This document shows, piece by piece, positions 9,701-18,566 of a DNA stretch of 42,143 nt (the first letter of the stretch is position 1; each line of letters starts with the position of its first letter). Source of the stretch: Candidatus Poseidoniales archaeon (GTDB lineage: Archaea > Thermoplasmatota > Poseidoniia > Poseidoniales > Poseidoniaceae); contig QQRW01000007.1 of the NCBI GenBank assembly GCA_003602605.1, positions 1 to 42,143 of the forward strand, in the 5' to 3' direction. A model generated the notes under the pieces. That model was not told the DNA's origin. It saw nothing but the letters and a program-made list of their open reading frames with translations, and made no database searches. Made by a program: the position numbers and the translations under genes.

Positions 9701-9798
9701 TCTTCTGTCGGAGTTGCACTTACGCTTCCAAGTGGCAAAAGTGATGCCAAAAGAAGGGCGGTCATAAGAATGCTTGGTAAAGTACGGGCTATGTTCAT
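6772..9798 (-). CDS. Very large secreted, C-terminally anchored surface protein
   Basis: 1008 aa; signal peptide MNIARTLPSILMTALLLASLLPLGSVSA, Cys-containing repeats, C-terminal TM (PISMVAIIVLAGVVSGSRR) and acidic tail. Confidence 0.85.
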   Translation of the reverse strand: MNIARTLPSILMTALLLASLLPLGSVSATPTEESEFYYGVEYDWSSVDTDLENFTGLDVPEILSEIMGAADDAGFNLIIGQLQTGASNVYVHHTEDITPQTIQDNNGNDVSVWSRTDDVTLRHGILADSILQTDWSETNFGSDPTSFDIDVVQTLEQVLTVDMMYTEYLDDSYNLIGADMEFSMDVSALVGLDIDVLLEGGGEEFPVDFSTELTLGYSITDSSSQWRLGSPNAIYVDLSAANDNYYWECGEYECGDLTGDYTGAVDYSFSIEGIPTEDFGLDAGEFDLEISDSLTESGNFDMEMYGEFDFSKGETLTVDLGDGEGLSTQVQSCDTCPPGNPLMFLMMGNVLAGSGEAFAEQVAEDIGEDITDSLESFFGSAETDGEVMMYSFGSEEVVNYEGDEDKLGYVTMNHGDDINWATVMIRVSVDGSAPVTCSNPGMPTGGDCSLVESGSVGDQVWSVGDGVTIMDDADMCQEDEYCSVEVYIIDNMEGMTLGQAWLYVEGFSPANAPARLTGDLHFWGDNVTVQTALSGNTSVLQSEDSAIFTCDDGTEIGFMSVNDGESACSDGSDEAPADGSTKMFTCNDGSEVEWTTLNDGTGDCSTLEDEGVLNHYTLQMNVFDDAGTPLASIESTICDSWLCDSNPDWATSWSEDSGVAIPSTYGEATMCMTASITETGASSPLVELSELCHSQWIGPELGYSQMYENEPMSLRYDLAVYDWSDSEGATVTYSLMDPNQNQLDSGTMAIDGSENTYTVEGNIDVLEVGEYCLMTELTQDGASTPYASEMHCTMIEESDDEVSDRVAAVFEALGESGLEDVLEQFGMNLEDRLEDVEPFEEFPYDDGMWSPMWSNEHAAMVGVGVYVMNDDGAYTLAGPETQGYTDDAPAKLSIRYLTGVDANAATNGMEDATSINDIVNVDDHDLGAIEEDLIAAGVDVSNLTLPETGTPPVSNDDDDTAPQTAEDLADDSGLDLPFLSPISMVAIIVLAGVVSGSRRDNDAGENEE

Positions 9799-9863
9799 AG
9801 AAGACCCTAAATGTTACAGAATATCAAACTATTGCCAACAGATAACTGGCTAAAATGTCGAAA

Positions 9864-10457
9864 TTACGAGTTTTTCCGGTTTGCTCGACAGACTTCAACA
9901 AAATTTTCAAACATTTCTTTCCCGAACTCCGAATCGTTGACTTCTGGATGGAATTGAAGGCCAAATCGGTCGCCCTTGTCGTTCTCCATGCCTTGAACTT
10001 GGCATGACGGACTTCTTGCTGTTACAAAGAAGCCCTCAGGGACGACATGTACTTCATCGTTATGTGACTCCCATACGGTTTGTGTTGAGGCTGTGTTGGC
10101 AAAAATTTTGCCGCCATCGTTTTGCAACTCAATCTCCATTGCACCAAATTCCGGAATTGGGGATTCTCGAGCGTCACCTCCGTAATGTCGAGCCATGAAC
10201 TGGTGACCGGCGCAAATACCGAGAATTGGGATGTCAAGATCAAGATAGGCTCCGCAATTTCCTAATTCTCCTGTGAGCCCGACACGTGCTGCGCCCCCAG
10301 AAAGGATGATTCCATCCAGTTGGCGAAGTTCAGAGACTGGGGTCGTGTTGTCGATAATTTGTGTATCAACTTTCAGATAACGAAGCATTCTCCACTCTCT
10401 GTGGGTCCATTGCCCGCCATTGTCAACGACATCGATTACGAGTGGTTTATCTTCCAT
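9864..10457 (-). CDS. guaAA: GMP synthase glutamine amidotransferase subunit (archaeal split GuaA)
   Basis: 197 aa class I GATase; LDGIILSGGAARVG, ILGICAGHQFMARHYGG (nucleophile Cys), FGLQFHPEVNDSEFG (His-Glu). Confidence 0.9.
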   Translation of the reverse strand: MEDKPLVIDVVDNGGQWTHREWRMLRYLKVDTQIIDNTTPVSELRQLDGIILSGGAARVGLTGELGNCGAYLDLDIPILGICAGHQFMARHYGGDARESPIPEFGAMEIELQNDGGKIFANTASTQTVWESHNDEVHVVPEGFFVTARSPSCQVQGMENDKGDRFGLQFHPEVNDSEFGKEMFENFVEVCRANRKNS

Positions 10458-10559
10458 ACGCTCACCTGTAGTTCAGCGTGTATGGTCGAACAGCCATGAA
10501 CATGCCGCCCCAAAACATTCGAAGAATGGTTTGATGGTGCAGGACATTTAGCAGTAGTT

Positions 10560-11696
10560 ATGGCGCGAGTCGTTGTTGTTGGTGCAGGTCTTGCCGGGCT
10601 AGCATGCGCACTGGAAGCAACAACTTCTGGACACCATGTCGTCATTTTGGAGCGTTCAGCAAGAATTGGGGGGCGAGGTACCACACAGAACTTTGATGAT
10701 TTTCCACTTGGCTTTGGACCCCATCTATTTCTTAAAAAAGGACCGTTTCATGACCTTGTTCGCAAATTAAGCAGAGTGAAGCTAGCCTCATCACCTTTGC
10801 AACTCCATAGAGTCGAAGTTCTCAACCATGGCATCGTTCGACCTATTGACGATGTTAAAGCGTCTATACTCGCCAAGAACATTCTCCGAGATGCAAACAT
10901 GAACGAACGAATTGTCAGAGCAGTTCAATTCCTGTCCTCTTGGAATATAGGTCAAATCTCGCAGCGATATACTGCACTGCAGAAAAGCAAACTCCTTGTC
11001 TCCAATGAAGGATGGTCGGGCATGGTTGGAAGAATGGCCGCTGCACTCGATGAAGTCGGGGTTTTCATCGAATGTGGGTTGCATGTGGATAAAATTGAGA
11101 CGGGTAAAGTGCATCTTGCCGACGGAAGAGAAATTGAAACGGATGTCATTGTTCTTGCCTGTGGACCCGCCGCAGCAAGAAAATTGGTCCGAAGCATTGA
11201 CGAGGAAAGAGCCAAGGAAATATTCTCGCCTTTACAAAGAACAACGGCCAGTTTCATTGAGGTCGGACTCGACTCAAAATCACTGGCCGGCCGTCAAGCA
11301 GTGGTAGATGTCGACAACCAATTTGCAATATTGGATTACAGGGCCATCCAACCGCGTTTAGGGCTCGAAGGTAGTCATTTGTCAGCAATTGCTGTGGGCG
11401 GTCTTGAAACAGACCCGGGCGAGACACGGTACGCTTCTCAAGAAGAACGGTTGGCAGCATTGAGTGCTTTCCTGGATCAACGGGCATCGGGTTGGAAAGA
11501 GCACATTATACAACATTCTGAACAGGCCAAAATTACCATCCTCGACGCGAGTGGGTACCGCATACCTCAACAAGCATTTGCTGACAATGGTGTTCTGTTT
11601 GCTGGCTCATGGGTTGAAAGCGAGCATCGACTTGCAGATGCTGCGGTCGATACTGGGCGAGGTGCTGGGCGTTCGGTTTCATCAGCTCAAGATTGA
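10560..11696 (+). CDS. FAD-dependent NAD(P)-binding oxidoreductase (amine oxidase / phytoene desaturase-like)
   Basis: 378 aa; N-terminal dinucleotide-binding motif VVVVGAGLAGLACALEATTSGHHVVILERSARIGGRGTT and C-terminal FAD motif VLFAGSWVE...LADAAVDTGRGAG. Confidence 0.8.
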   Translation: MARVVVVGAGLAGLACALEATTSGHHVVILERSARIGGRGTTQNFDDFPLGFGPHLFLKKGPFHDLVRKLSRVKLASSPLQLHRVEVLNHGIVRPIDDVKASILAKNILRDANMNERIVRAVQFLSSWNIGQISQRYTALQKSKLLVSNEGWSGMVGRMAAALDEVGVFIECGLHVDKIETGKVHLADGREIETDVIVLACGPAAARKLVRSIDEERAKEIFSPLQRTTASFIEVGLDSKSLAGRQAVVDVDNQFAILDYRAIQPRLGLEGSHLSAIAVGGLETDPGETRYASQEERLAALSAFLDQRASGWKEHIIQHSEQAKITILDASGYRIPQQAFADNGVLFAGSWVESEHRLADAAVDTGRGAGRSVSSAQD

Positions 11697-11728
11697 ACAC
11701 TTATCCACTGCCAACTCTTGGGCGTTAC

Positions 11729-12508
11729 ATGCGATTCGTATCATGGAACGTCAATGGTATCCGGGCAGCAATTCGAAAGGGTATTGATGATTATTTCGAA
11801 TCCTTAGATGCTGATGTTGTTATGCTTCAAGAAGTACGCGCTCTGCCTGAACAATTACCAAAAGAGTGGAGTTGGCCTGAGGGGTATGAAGTTCACATGC
11901 ATTGTGCTGAGAAAAAAGGATATTCCGGTGTTGCAACACTTTCGCGAGAAGCAATCAAGTCTGTTGAAACTGGGATGAACGGTTCTGTTGATACGGGCGA
12001 TTCAGAGGGGCGAATTCTGATTACAGAACACCAGGGATTCACCTGCATCAACACGTACCTACCGAGCGGCTCAAACAAACAAGAACGGCAAGAATTCAAA
12101 GAAGCATGGATGGATGAATGGAGAGCTTTTCTAACCCCCTACCTCGAAAGGAAAACCCCTGTCATCGTATGCGGCGACCTCAATATTGCTCATACCGAAG
12201 ATGATATCTGGAATGCAAAAGGTAACGCTAAATCAAGTGGTTTCCTACCACAGGAACGAGAATGGTTTACTCAATTGCTGGCAGATGGTTGGAGCGATGC
12301 CTTCCGAAACCATGTTGGAGAAGGTGAGAAAATCTACTCATGGTGGTCGAACAGAGGGCAAGCACGTGCACTGAATCGCGGATGGCGTATTGATTACTTT
12401 CTGCTGAATGGAGCTGCAAAGAACATAGTCTCGAACGTCAGCATTGAGCGGCAAGGGGGCATCGATGTCTCAGACCATGCACCTGTCGTTTTAGATTTGA
12501 AGTTCTAA
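11729..12508 (+). CDS. xth: Exodeoxyribonuclease III / AP endonuclease
   Basis: MRFVSWNVNGIRAAIRKG, MLQEVRA, CGDLNIAHTEDD, GWRIDYFLLN, DHAPVVLDL motifs of the ExoIII family. Internal ATG of ORF 11693..12508 preferred. Confidence 0.92.
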   Translation: MRFVSWNVNGIRAAIRKGIDDYFESLDADVVMLQEVRALPEQLPKEWSWPEGYEVHMHCAEKKGYSGVATLSREAIKSVETGMNGSVDTGDSEGRILITEHQGFTCINTYLPSGSNKQERQEFKEAWMDEWRAFLTPYLERKTPVIVCGDLNIAHTEDDIWNAKGNAKSSGFLPQEREWFTQLLADGWSDAFRNHVGEGEKIYSWWSNRGQARALNRGWRIDYFLLNGAAKNIVSNVSIERQGGIDVSDHAPVVLDLKF

Positions 12509-12726
12509 TTGCTCTCTTCAATGTCTGACAGATCAACCAAGAGGGCATCGACAATGTCACGCAATTCTTGTAGATTTGAATGCCGGACGACGACTGAAAC
12601 AAGGGTTCCTTCATCCTCTTCCTGTGAGAATGCCTCACAGTGAGGACGGTTTGCTGCAGCAAGAATACGCTGTGCAATTGATGCTGTACCAGACCATTGA
12701 ATTGTCGCTTCATGGGATTCGACCAT
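12505..12726 (-). CDS. KEOPS complex subunit Pcc1-like protein
   Basis: 73 aa from ATG at 12726: MVESHEATIQWSGTASIAQRILAAANRPHCEAFSQEEDEGTLVSVVVRHSNLQELRDIVDALLVDLSDIEESN. Size and pattern fit Pcc1. Confidence 0.65.
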   Translation of the reverse strand: MVESHEATIQWSGTASIAQRILAAANRPHCEAFSQEEDEGTLVSVVVRHSNLQELRDIVDALLVDLSDIEESN

Positions 12727-12774
12727 GTTGCATGGTAGAGGTGGGCTATTATGAGGATGACCCGTCGCAGTGGC

Positions 12775-14181
12775 ATGGCGAAGACGAACGAAAGTGATCC
12801 AGTCTTTGCCGGAACAGGCGGTGTTGTGCTCGGAGAAGCACGAACAAATCACGAAGGGCGAAAGGCAATATTATTGGTTCGTGATAATGAAAATACTGCA
12901 GAGTTTGTAGCATTGGTTGCAACTATGGGCATTACTATTGTCGAAACATTGCACCAAGCAGGGCAACCAGACCCTCGAGGATATTTTGGAAAAGGTCGAC
13001 TTCAAGATGTGGCCGATGAACTTTCGAGTCGAATAGGCGCCCACCCATGGCAGGGAGTTGATCTCGTTCTTTTGCACACAAATGCCTCACCGCGTCAACT
13101 TGTTGGCGTTAGTGAAGGAGTGCAAATCGAGGTTTGGGATCGCGTTCGATTGCTTCTATCGTTGTTCACATCGCACGCCTCATCACTTGAAGCAAGGACT
13201 CAAGTTCGAATCGCGCGAATGCAAAGCGATCGTACCGTACTACGTGAACTTGCAAATCAGCAGACCACTGGTGAAAGGGCGGGGTATGGTGGCGGCGGTA
13301 TCACCGCTTTACAAGCGACCATCGCTAACATTAATCGAGAACTCGTACACTTGAGAAAGCGTCAAAAAAAGCATGCTGTGGCACAATCTGAACGGAGAAA
13401 ACAACGGTCTCGTGGCGGAGCGATGACCGTAGGCCTCGCCGGATATACAAATGCAGGAAAGTCAAGTCTCTTTCTTGCCCTATCTGGAAAGGAAGTATTG
13501 GTCAAGGACAAACTCTTCTCGACACTGGAGACCACGATAGGTCGTATGGAGGCGAGTCCACGGGTCCTTCTCGCAGACACTATCGGTTTCATCGACCATC
13601 TACCCAGCTCAACTCTCGATGCGTTTCGAGCCACGTTAGCAGAGGCATTAGAAAGCGACTTGTTGCTGATTCTAGCAGATGCAAGTGATAAACCGGAAGA
13701 ATTGGAGCGTAAGCTATTCACTTCAAGAAATGAAGTATTTACGCGATTTTACGGAGAAGAAATTGATGAGGAGTTTCCTTGGAACTCCTCGGACACTTCT
13801 GTAGTCAATCATGTGTTGACCGTTCTCACAAAAATCGACCAAGCAAGTGATGCACAGTTGGAAGAAGCCGTCGCAACCGTTGCGGCTCTCGGACTACCGG
13901 ACCCGATACTCATCTCCTCACATTCCGGCGAGGGGATGCAGAAACTGAAGGATTCAATTCTATGGCATTTGTTCGGCCCACCAACGGATTTACTCTTACT
14001 CCCTGTTCCAGCAGAAGGCGGCAGAGCTGTCGAAGGACTGATTTCAGACGTCTACGATTCGGGTCTCGTCTCGAACAGAATCAACCATGCTGATGGTATC
14101 GTAGAAATGCGAGTTTGGATTCACGAACACGCTCTCGCCAGGTTACTCGCCCATTCCAAACATCGCATTGAAGTGAAGTAG
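12775..14181 (+). CDS. hflX: GTPase HflX
   Basis: N-terminal HflX domain (VETLHQAGQPDPRGYFGKGRLQDV, DRVRLLLSLFTSHASSLEARTQVRIARM) plus GTPase domain (GYTNAGKSSLF, DTIGFIDHLPSSTLDAFRATL). Start 12775 preferred over 12751. Confidence 0.92.
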   Translation: MAKTNESDPVFAGTGGVVLGEARTNHEGRKAILLVRDNENTAEFVALVATMGITIVETLHQAGQPDPRGYFGKGRLQDVADELSSRIGAHPWQGVDLVLLHTNASPRQLVGVSEGVQIEVWDRVRLLLSLFTSHASSLEARTQVRIARMQSDRTVLRELANQQTTGERAGYGGGGITALQATIANINRELVHLRKRQKKHAVAQSERRKQRSRGGAMTVGLAGYTNAGKSSLFLALSGKEVLVKDKLFSTLETTIGRMEASPRVLLADTIGFIDHLPSSTLDAFRATLAEALESDLLLILADASDKPEELERKLFTSRNEVFTRFYGEEIDEEFPWNSSDTSVVNHVLTVLTKIDQASDAQLEEAVATVAALGLPDPILISSHSGEGMQKLKDSILWHLFGPPTDLLLLPVPAEGGRAVEGLISDVYDSGLVSNRINHADGIVEMRVWIHEHALARLLAHSKHRIEVK

Positions 14182-14201
14182 GTCGGCTTCCTACCACCCT
14201 T

Positions 14202-15113
14202 ATGGCCGACGCAGACTCTACCGATTCCGCAGATGGCCCAGATTACATTGATGAGTTAACTGGACTGGCTGAACCAACTCAAAGTTTGATGTTTTCATCG
14301 TCCAATACAATCCTCACCAAACCGGATCCAAACATGCACCCAATGGGTCATGCTATCGGCGTATTTCTACTCTTTATCTGTCTGCTTGGATTCCTCAACG
14401 GCGCCGATTATGCCACTCCTAATTCTGGTCTCGTGCGGCCGGATGAATTTGTCTACCGCCTCTCTCTTACCGCTCCAGATGAAACGGCAACGTTTCGCGG
14501 TGTTGTTTACGATCATGAAGGCCAGCCACTCGAAAATGCGACTCTCTACATCTCATGGGATGACAATGGGATTTGGAACTCCTCTGAAATGCAAACCGAT
14601 TCAAATGGCTTTTTCAATTTTGAACGTCTTGACCCTGGGCTTGCTCGGGTCGATATTCTGGTCGAACGAGACGGATATCGCGATGTTTACTCAAACCGCG
14701 TCCTATTTTCTCCGCCCGCAATAATTGAACCGATAGGATTTACAACGATTGATTTCACAATTCCTTCGCAAGAAGACTTCGCTCAAGAGCCATGTTCGAA
14801 CGGCGCTGATGAATGTAAGATTCGCTACATCGACCTTACCGAGGGACAAATGGACCACCCTCTGATGGACCCTAGTGCCTCAAGCATATATGTGACCATT
14901 GGATTTGCCTTCATGGGTTTAGCGCTGATTGGAACTGGGTTTACTGTTTGGGCCATGAAATCCGGCTCTATCGCCGTACTTCGGACTGCTGCGGGCATCT
15001 CTTTCTTCGGGATGGGGCATTACTACACAGCGTGTTGCTTCGGAATTCTTGCCTTTGTTTTGACCTTTGCAGTACCGAAAAGGTATGTTCCGATGAGTGA
15101 AGAGTTCAGATGA
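14202..15113 (+). CDS. Membrane protein with carboxypeptidase-regulatory-like (CarboxypepD_reg) domain
   Basis: 303 aa; TM near N-terminus, FRGVVYDHEGQPLENATLYISWDDNG...TDSNGFFNFERLDPGLARVDILVERDGY, then C-terminal TMs. Confidence 0.7.
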   Translation: MADADSTDSADGPDYIDELTGLAEPTQSLMFSSSNTILTKPDPNMHPMGHAIGVFLLFICLLGFLNGADYATPNSGLVRPDEFVYRLSLTAPDETATFRGVVYDHEGQPLENATLYISWDDNGIWNSSEMQTDSNGFFNFERLDPGLARVDILVERDGYRDVYSNRVLFSPPAIIEPIGFTTIDFTIPSQEDFAQEPCSNGADECKIRYIDLTEGQMDHPLMDPSASSIYVTIGFAFMGLALIGTGFTVWAMKSGSIAVLRTAAGISFFGMGHYYTACCFGILAFVLTFAVPKRYVPMSEEFR

Positions 15114-15175
15114 AGCCTTGCCATTTGATGCAAGAACCCCGTCCATATTAAGCCGGCTTCACCCAGCAGGTAAGC

Positions 15176-16246
15176 ATGGACCTGTTCTCTTCAGTATGGA
15201 TGACGCGGTCTCTCGGCGAGGCAGTGTCTGCGCTTTACCTGGAACCAGGCGCCGGCCTGTTCGCCGGTGGGTGGAACGGCTGCGTCAAATCTTGGGATGC
15301 AGATGGTAATCTGCAGTGGACTGCGAAACTCTCCGACCGGGTAACCGTACTTCAGCGAGAAGGTGACGCCTTGTTCGCTACGGCGGGCCTTCATGTTGCA
15401 TGCATCGATGTGTCAAACGGAAGTGTTCGTTGGGATCATGCACTCGAAGGAAGCGCCGATTCGATTACCGTGTTCGAAGATACTCTCTATGCAGTTTCAT
15501 CAGTCTATGATATTGAGCATAACGATTTTTTGGAATCAGCTGTATGGAATTTCTCTTTCGACGGAAAGCTACGTTGGATACATCGGATGGATGAGCGCCC
15601 CTGGGTCACCCTGAAACATGACGGTGATGTTTGGTTTGGTCTTGGCCGACCAAAATGTGGTTTCGCTAACATTCGGAGCGAGCATGAATTCGTTCACAAC
15701 GCTACGAAAGCCGATTCACCAATCACATGTGGTTCGACAACCGAAACAGAAATGATTTTTGGCCATGCTAACGGTTCAGTTACAAACCAAAAAGGCGGCA
15801 TTGTAGCGGACGAAAAATGCGGAATCGAAGATATTGTGGCTTTGGAAGGAGGTTATGTTGCTGCTCTCGAAGATGGATGTATCGTTGCGAATAAGAACGG
15901 CAAGAAAATCTGGTCGGCCAAAGGAGGCTTGGTCACAACGCTCGCAGTTGGCTTTGAAATTGCGAAAAAGGCAACGTTGTGGTCTGGCCGATGGTCTGGC
16001 TCCGAGGGTACGCTCAGCGTCCAAGATTGTATCACTGGAAATATACTTGCCAGCGCTTCCTCAAGCCGTTGTGAATCAATCAGTGTCGACACAAGGCGCA
16101 CGGCAATCGGATGTGAAGACGGGAGCGTTCATGTTTGGGAAAAAGACATGTTCAGCCGTAGGATGAAAGAGAATAAGCAAACGATCCCAAAAAACGATCG
16201 TAAATCCGCTTTGCAAGATAAATTACGAGCTTTGCGTGACCGGTAA
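15176..16246 (+). CDS. WD40/PQQ-like beta-propeller repeat protein
   Basis: 356 aa; repeated blade-like motifs (LFAGGWNGCVKSWDADGNLQWTAKL, VACIDVSNGSVRWDHAL, TAIGCEDGSVHVWEKD). Confidence 0.75.
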   Translation: MDLFSSVWMTRSLGEAVSALYLEPGAGLFAGGWNGCVKSWDADGNLQWTAKLSDRVTVLQREGDALFATAGLHVACIDVSNGSVRWDHALEGSADSITVFEDTLYAVSSVYDIEHNDFLESAVWNFSFDGKLRWIHRMDERPWVTLKHDGDVWFGLGRPKCGFANIRSEHEFVHNATKADSPITCGSTTETEMIFGHANGSVTNQKGGIVADEKCGIEDIVALEGGYVAALEDGCIVANKNGKKIWSAKGGLVTTLAVGFEIAKKATLWSGRWSGSEGTLSVQDCITGNILASASSSRCESISVDTRRTAIGCEDGSVHVWEKDMFSRRMKENKQTIPKNDRKSALQDKLRALRDR

Positions 16247-17077
16247 TCACTGGTTTGAGTCCCAAACACTGATTGGGGTATCTGCAACGCTTGACGAGTC
16301 GATATTTTCTCCAACCGTATACTGCTGTGGTTGAACTTGTTGCGGCATTTGTCCTTGAATTGGCATCATGCCTTGCTGTGGCATTTGACCCATCTGCTGC
16401 ATACCTTGGTGCGGCATGTAACCTGGAATGGGTGTTGGTTTTCCGCCAGTCAACAAACCGATTAACAACAGTATTCCGCCAAGACCGCAACAGCAGGTAC
16501 CGACCAAACCGATGCCGAAACCGCCAGCAAGTTCCATCGCCCCATCACCGATTACGAGATTGTAAGAATCGCTGTCGAAAATATACAGTTCTGTATCGCT
16601 GGAGATGGTGTACCTCTCGCCTTCCGTACAATCATAACCCGTTTCTTTGTCGACTGTAGCGCAAACATAGCCAAAGATAATTCGTCCATCATATGGGTCG
16701 GGGTCGTATTGCGAATCAGAGAATTCGTAGGGGTCATCCGAGTATATGCATGTCAACGTGCTCGATTCTTCGGTGACATCGCCACCTCGAACGACGGTAA
16801 CGGTGAAGGAGGCCCCTTCACAATCGTCGGTCAAACCGTTCTCATCGTTGTCTTGATATGAGCCATTCATCATGACATACCAACCAGAGGAGCCATAGCC
16901 ATCTTCATCAGTGAAGGTGTAAGTAAACGATGTATCGGGGCCCTCCACATAATCCATGTAATCAATAGAAGTTAACTCGCTAATGCCATCTGCCGACTCA
17001 ATTCCCGCAATACCAAAAGACGCTACGGCAACCAAAACACAAACGACTCCTGCGATTAACAACGACTTGTTTGCCAT
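16247..17077 (-). CDS. Membrane protein with Met/Gln/Pro-rich C-terminal tail
   Basis: 276 aa; N-terminal TM, extracellular region, second TM (GFGIGLVGTCCCGLGGILLLIGLLTGG), low-complexity tail PHQGMQQMGQMPQQGMMPIQGQMPQQVQPQQ. Confidence 0.7.
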   Translation of the reverse strand: MANKSLLIAGVVCVLVAVASFGIAGIESADGISELTSIDYMDYVEGPDTSFTYTFTDEDGYGSSGWYVMMNGSYQDNDENGLTDDCEGASFTVTVVRGGDVTEESSTLTCIYSDDPYEFSDSQYDPDPYDGRIIFGYVCATVDKETGYDCTEGERYTISSDTELYIFDSDSYNLVIGDGAMELAGGFGIGLVGTCCCGLGGILLLIGLLTGGKPTPIPGYMPHQGMQQMGQMPQQGMMPIQGQMPQQVQPQQYTVGENIDSSSVADTPISVWDSNQ

Positions 17078-17172
17078 GAAAAGTCGTGTTAACGGTTCTA
17101 TTTAAGAAGAGAGGGGCAATTGAGGTAGATATCTTTATGATATCACTCCGATACCATTGACCAGTGAGTACC

Positions 17173-18111
17173 ATGCAAGCCATGCCCCCTGCACAGACAA
17201 TTGCCCAACCGACCGACGAAATAATGTTCAAAGATTTAGAAAAAGCAACGATCAACGGTTTCGTCGGTATTGCAATCCACATCCTTGCTGTCCCTGCTCT
17301 TATTTTGTTTCTAGCTGTAACGTATGTCACGACGTTTACCGCTATCTTTGGAATCATCCTCCAAATCGCACTCTCCATTCTTTGGTTCTTACAGTGGAAC
17401 AGTTACCTCATCATCAATCCAAATGAAGCGCAAGCGCTTCAATTCTTCGGAAAATATGCAGGGACGGTTCAGAAAGAGGGTTTCCATTTCCTCATTAATC
17501 CGCTGTATCAAAAACAAAAGATTTCGTTCCGAATTCGAAACTTTGAATCTGCAAAACTCAAGGTCAATGATGTGAATGCGAACCCAATTGAGATTGCAGC
17601 AGTCGTGGTTTGGAAGGTCGTAGATGCTGCTGAAGCATTGTTCGAAGTGGACAACTATCACGGATATGTCCAGATTCAAAGTGAAGCAGCATTACGCGCT
17701 ATGGCAACAAAGTACCCTTATGACATTATAGAAGACAAAGACATCGGAGGAGTGGCTCTTTCAAGCCACCAAGAAGTGATTGCGAAAGAGTTGCAACTTT
17801 CAGTTGAGGCCCGCCTAAAGAGAGCTGGGATTGAGGTTCTTGAAGCCCGTATTAGTCACCTCGCATACTCCCAAGAAATAGCTCAGGCAATGCTGCGCCG
17901 TCAGCAGGCAAGCGCAGTCGTTGCTGCTCGAAGTGAGATTGTCAAAGGTGCAGTTGGGATGGTGGAGCTGGCACTTGAGCAGCTCAGTGACAAGAATATC
18001 ATCGAACTTGATGAAGATAAGAAGGCAACTATGGTCAGCAACCTTTTGGTGGTCCTCTGTTCAGAAACCGATACTACTCCTGTGGTGAACACTGGAACGC
18101 TTTACCAATGA
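17173..18111 (+). CDS. SPFH/Band 7 domain membrane protein
   Basis: ORF 17164..18111 (GTG at 17164 or ATG at 17173). N-terminal hydrophobic segments, then SPFH pattern (NPNEAQALQFFGKYAGTVQKEGFHFLINPLYQKQKISFRIRNFES...ARLKRAGIEVLEARISHLAYSQEIAQAMLRRQQASAVVAARSEIVKGAVGM). Confidence 0.88.
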   Translation: MQAMPPAQTIAQPTDEIMFKDLEKATINGFVGIAIHILAVPALILFLAVTYVTTFTAIFGIILQIALSILWFLQWNSYLIINPNEAQALQFFGKYAGTVQKEGFHFLINPLYQKQKISFRIRNFESAKLKVNDVNANPIEIAAVVVWKVVDAAEALFEVDNYHGYVQIQSEAALRAMATKYPYDIIEDKDIGGVALSSHQEVIAKELQLSVEARLKRAGIEVLEARISHLAYSQEIAQAMLRRQQASAVVAARSEIVKGAVGMVELALEQLSDKNIIELDEDKKATMVSNLLVVLCSETDTTPVVNTGTLYQ

Positions 18112-18120
18112 TGTGAGAAC

Positions 18121-18348
18121 TTGATAACCACAGAAATGATCAGCCGCCTCGTCTTACCAATCGTAATTTCGGTGTTGTTGTTTACTTACGCTGGTTATTG
18201 TTGGGTGACGCAAAAAGTCCATGTAAGAGGCAAAGGCTGGAAAACAAAGGATGAAGCCCCGAAAACATTCTATTTCACAGTTATAATCCTTGTACTCATA
18301 GGACTTGGTCAATTAGCGAGTACTGTTTTTTTCAATCTGAAAATATGA
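18121..18348 (+). CDS. Small two-TM membrane protein in SPFH operon
   Basis: 75 aa (first start is TTG; ATG at 18136 also possible). Two TM segments; 9 nt after the SPFH stop. Confidence 0.65.
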   Translation: MITTEMISRLVLPIVISVLLFTYAGYCWVTQKVHVRGKGWKTKDEAPKTFYFTVIILVLIGLGQLASTVFFNLKI

Positions 18349-18355
18349 GTGGTGA

Positions 18356-18562
18356 ATGTTGATGGGTGAAACGAACGAGAACATTCGGGGTGAGGTGGGG
18401 TCCGCCAAAAAAAAACCGAAACAGGAGAAGAAGAAAATTCTTCTTCGCCTCGACCCAACATTGCATGAACAGTTGCGATTGTGGGCAGAACGTGATTTCC
18501 GCTCGCTCAACTCCCAGATTGAGTTCATACTCAAAAAATCTCTTAAAGGAAAAGAGGAATGA
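18356..18562 (+). CDS. Arc/ribbon-helix-helix-like protein in SPFH operon
   Basis: 68 aa; KKILLRLDPTLHEQLRLWAERDFRSLNSQIEFILKKSLK is a typical Arc-type RHH pattern. Confidence 0.75.
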   Translation: MLMGETNENIRGEVGSAKKKPKQEKKKILLRLDPTLHEQLRLWAERDFRSLNSQIEFILKKSLKGKEE

Positions 18563-18566
18563 TGCT

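Noticed and set aside
13362-13721. 119-aa minus-strand ORF within hflX
   Set aside because: Antisense to the GTPase G-motifs; shadow frame.
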